NCBI RefSeq assembly: GCF_021738965.1
Contig: NZ_JAKKOQ010000008.1
Location: 272,505 to 336,504 of the forward strand
Length of the DNA stretch: 64,000 bases
Direction: 5' to 3'
Source of the DNA: Gordonia zhenghanii
GTDB lineage: Bacteria; Actinomycetota; Actinomycetes; Mycobacteriales; Mycobacteriaceae
The position numbers and the translations under genes are program-made. The first letter of the stretch is position 1. Each line of letters begins with the position of its first letter. Below, one piece after another: positions 63,336-64,000 of the stretch. Below the pieces are notes generated by a model that did not search any database, was not told where the DNA came from, and worked only from the letters and a program-made list of their open reading frames with translations.

Positions 63336-64000
63336 ATTCAAGTGGTCGTTGCAACGCCTTCACCAGTGAGGGTGTTTCGAGATGGACCGTTTTGAGCAGT
63401 GTGAGAAGGCTGTGCGGTGGTACGGGGCGGGTGTCCCGGCCGCGGAGATCGCGAGCCTTGTCGGAGTAGCGGGGTCGGTGCAGGTGTACGCACTCCTGCA
63501 GGAGGCCGGGTATCGGGCCGGGATCGGGTACGGGCCCCGCACGATAGTCACCGACGACGAGGTGATCGCCGCCTATCTGGCGCGTGGCTCGATCAAACAA
63601 GCCGCGCGGGTGGCCGCGATCTCGCAGGCCAAGACCCGCCGGATCCTGGTGGAGGCCGGACTCGTCCCAGCGGTACCGCGCCCGTATCGACGGTGGCGGG
63701 TGCTCGAGCGGGCGCCGTGGGATCGCGGGCCGGGCACCGCGCCCGAGACTGAGAGTGTGATGGCGCGCGAGATCGCGGTACTGCAGTCGGCTATCACTGA
63801 GCAGGTGAATCCCTGCACGCTGTCTTCTCCGAGCCGATTGTTGACCCTGGCCGATCGGCTGGTGATCGCCGACGGCCTGATCCACCACTGGTCCTACGCC
63901 AGGATCGGTACGGCGATCGGTAAACACAAATCGACCGTGAGCCGCGAAGTCCGTAACCACAGCGTCAACGGGCACTACCTGCCGTATCAGGCCGATCATG
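63333..64000 (+). mobile_element. IS30-family insertion sequence (left part only)
   Basis: The element begins close to 63333 where the interrupted gene ends; GATTCAAGTGGTCGTTGCAA is a candidate left terminal inverted repeat, but the right end is outside the window. It contains a transposase gene with an IS30-type helix-turn-helix. The insertion target is the AbiEi/Vsr-like gene. Confidence 0.7.
63382..64000 (+). CDS. IS30-family transposase, 3' end outside window
   Basis: 206 codons are visible. The first part has two helical HTH-like segments (AAEIASLVGVAGSVQVYALLQ and GSIKQAARVAAISQAKTRRILVE). The IS30-type HTH follows: LTLADRLVIADGLIHHWSYARIGTAIGKHKSTVSREVRNHSVNGHYLPYQADH, matching the LTxxERxxI...SYxxIAxxLGxxxSTISREIxRN pattern. 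The DDE catalytic domain would lie beyond the edge. ATG 63382 is the likely start; no ribosome site is obvious. Confidence 0.8.
   Translation, partial: MDRFEQCEKAVRWYGAGVPAAEIASLVGVAGSVQVYALLQEAGYRAGIGYGPRTIVTDDEVIAAYLARGSIKQAARVAAISQAKTRRILVEAGLVPAVPRPYRRWRVLERAPWDRGPGTAPETESVMAREIAVLQSAITEQVNPCTLSSPSRLLTLADRLVIADGLIHHWSYARIGTAIGKHKSTVSREVRNHSVNGHYLPYQADH

Noticed and set aside
1..64000. tRNA or rRNA genes
   Set aside because: No cloverleaf-like segment with GTTCGAATC-type T-loop and matching acceptor stem was noticed, and no rRNA-like sequence.

Overview
High-GC actinobacterial chromosome, most likely a mycolic-acid-containing member of the Mycobacteriales (a Gordonia-like genome is my best guess; genus is inference). 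The evidence is strong GC bias, many GTG/TTG starts, ATGA/GTGA stop-start overlaps, F420-type and PPOX oxidoreductases, a wax ester synthase/DGAT, a decaprenyl-type uppS, and gene order 38-62 kb that I recognise from memory as that of M. tuberculosis around Rv2357c-Rv2392 (glyS, smtB, zur, uppS, recO, era, corC, ybeY, phoH, rsmE, dnaJ2, hrcA, Rv2375-like, hemW, sirA, cysH). No tRNA, rRNA or CRISPR array was seen.

Layout. 0-2.4 kb: a truncated FAD-linked oxidase, a secreted trypsin-like protease and a VOC protein. 2.4-7.9 kb: a tightly overlapped three-gene SMC-like operon, jetA-jetB-jetC (MksF-MksE-MksB, the Wadjet plasmid-restriction/condensin family), with no recognisable jetD/mksG nuclease beside it. 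7.9-19.9 kb: accessory genes (SCO6745-like protein, PPOX enzyme, exported intradiol dioxygenase lipoprotein, ADP-ribosylglycohydrolase, NYN nuclease-like protein, DUF6319-like protein, MFS transporter, SWIM/SNF2 helicase, pyruvate dehydrogenase (quinone)). 20-23.2 kb (minus): cold-shock protein, dGTPase, acyl-CoA synthetase. 23.3-28.3 kb: DrrAB-type ABC exporter facing a large SARP/AfsR regulator. 28.4-31.5 kb (minus): a vitamin B12 importer (btuFCD) behind a cobalamin riboswitch. 31.5-37.3 kb: a secreted protein, then a lipid-flavoured cluster (two paralogous alpha/beta hydrolases, VOC protein, SDR, wax ester synthase) with three KstR-like operators. 37.3-56.6 kb: the conserved core block of translation, DNA repair, cell-wall precursor, zinc-regulation, ribosome-maturation and heat-shock genes. 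56.7-62.5 kb: an assimilatory sulfate-reduction operon (leader peptide, sirA, cysH, cysD, cysN, sirohydrochlorin chelatase). 62.5-64 kb: an AbiEi/Vsr-like gene apparently cut by an IS30-family element that runs off the window.

How the parts work together. CysD/CysN make APS, CysH reduces it to sulfite, SirA reduces sulfite to sulfide, and the terminal chelatase supplies siroheme for SirA; a short cysteine-containing leader peptide precedes the operon. SmtB-type and Zur-type metalloregulators form a two-gene zinc-sensing operon. The lipid cluster shares a promoter and operator architecture, suggesting common control by a KstR-type TetR repressor encoded elsewhere.

Dispersed repeats of the form GGTCTCGACTCCGCTCGACC occur at 8.8, 45.1 and 58.7 kb, the last inside the cysH coding sequence. 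All functions are assigned from sequence motifs and remembered family knowledge; no database search was possible.
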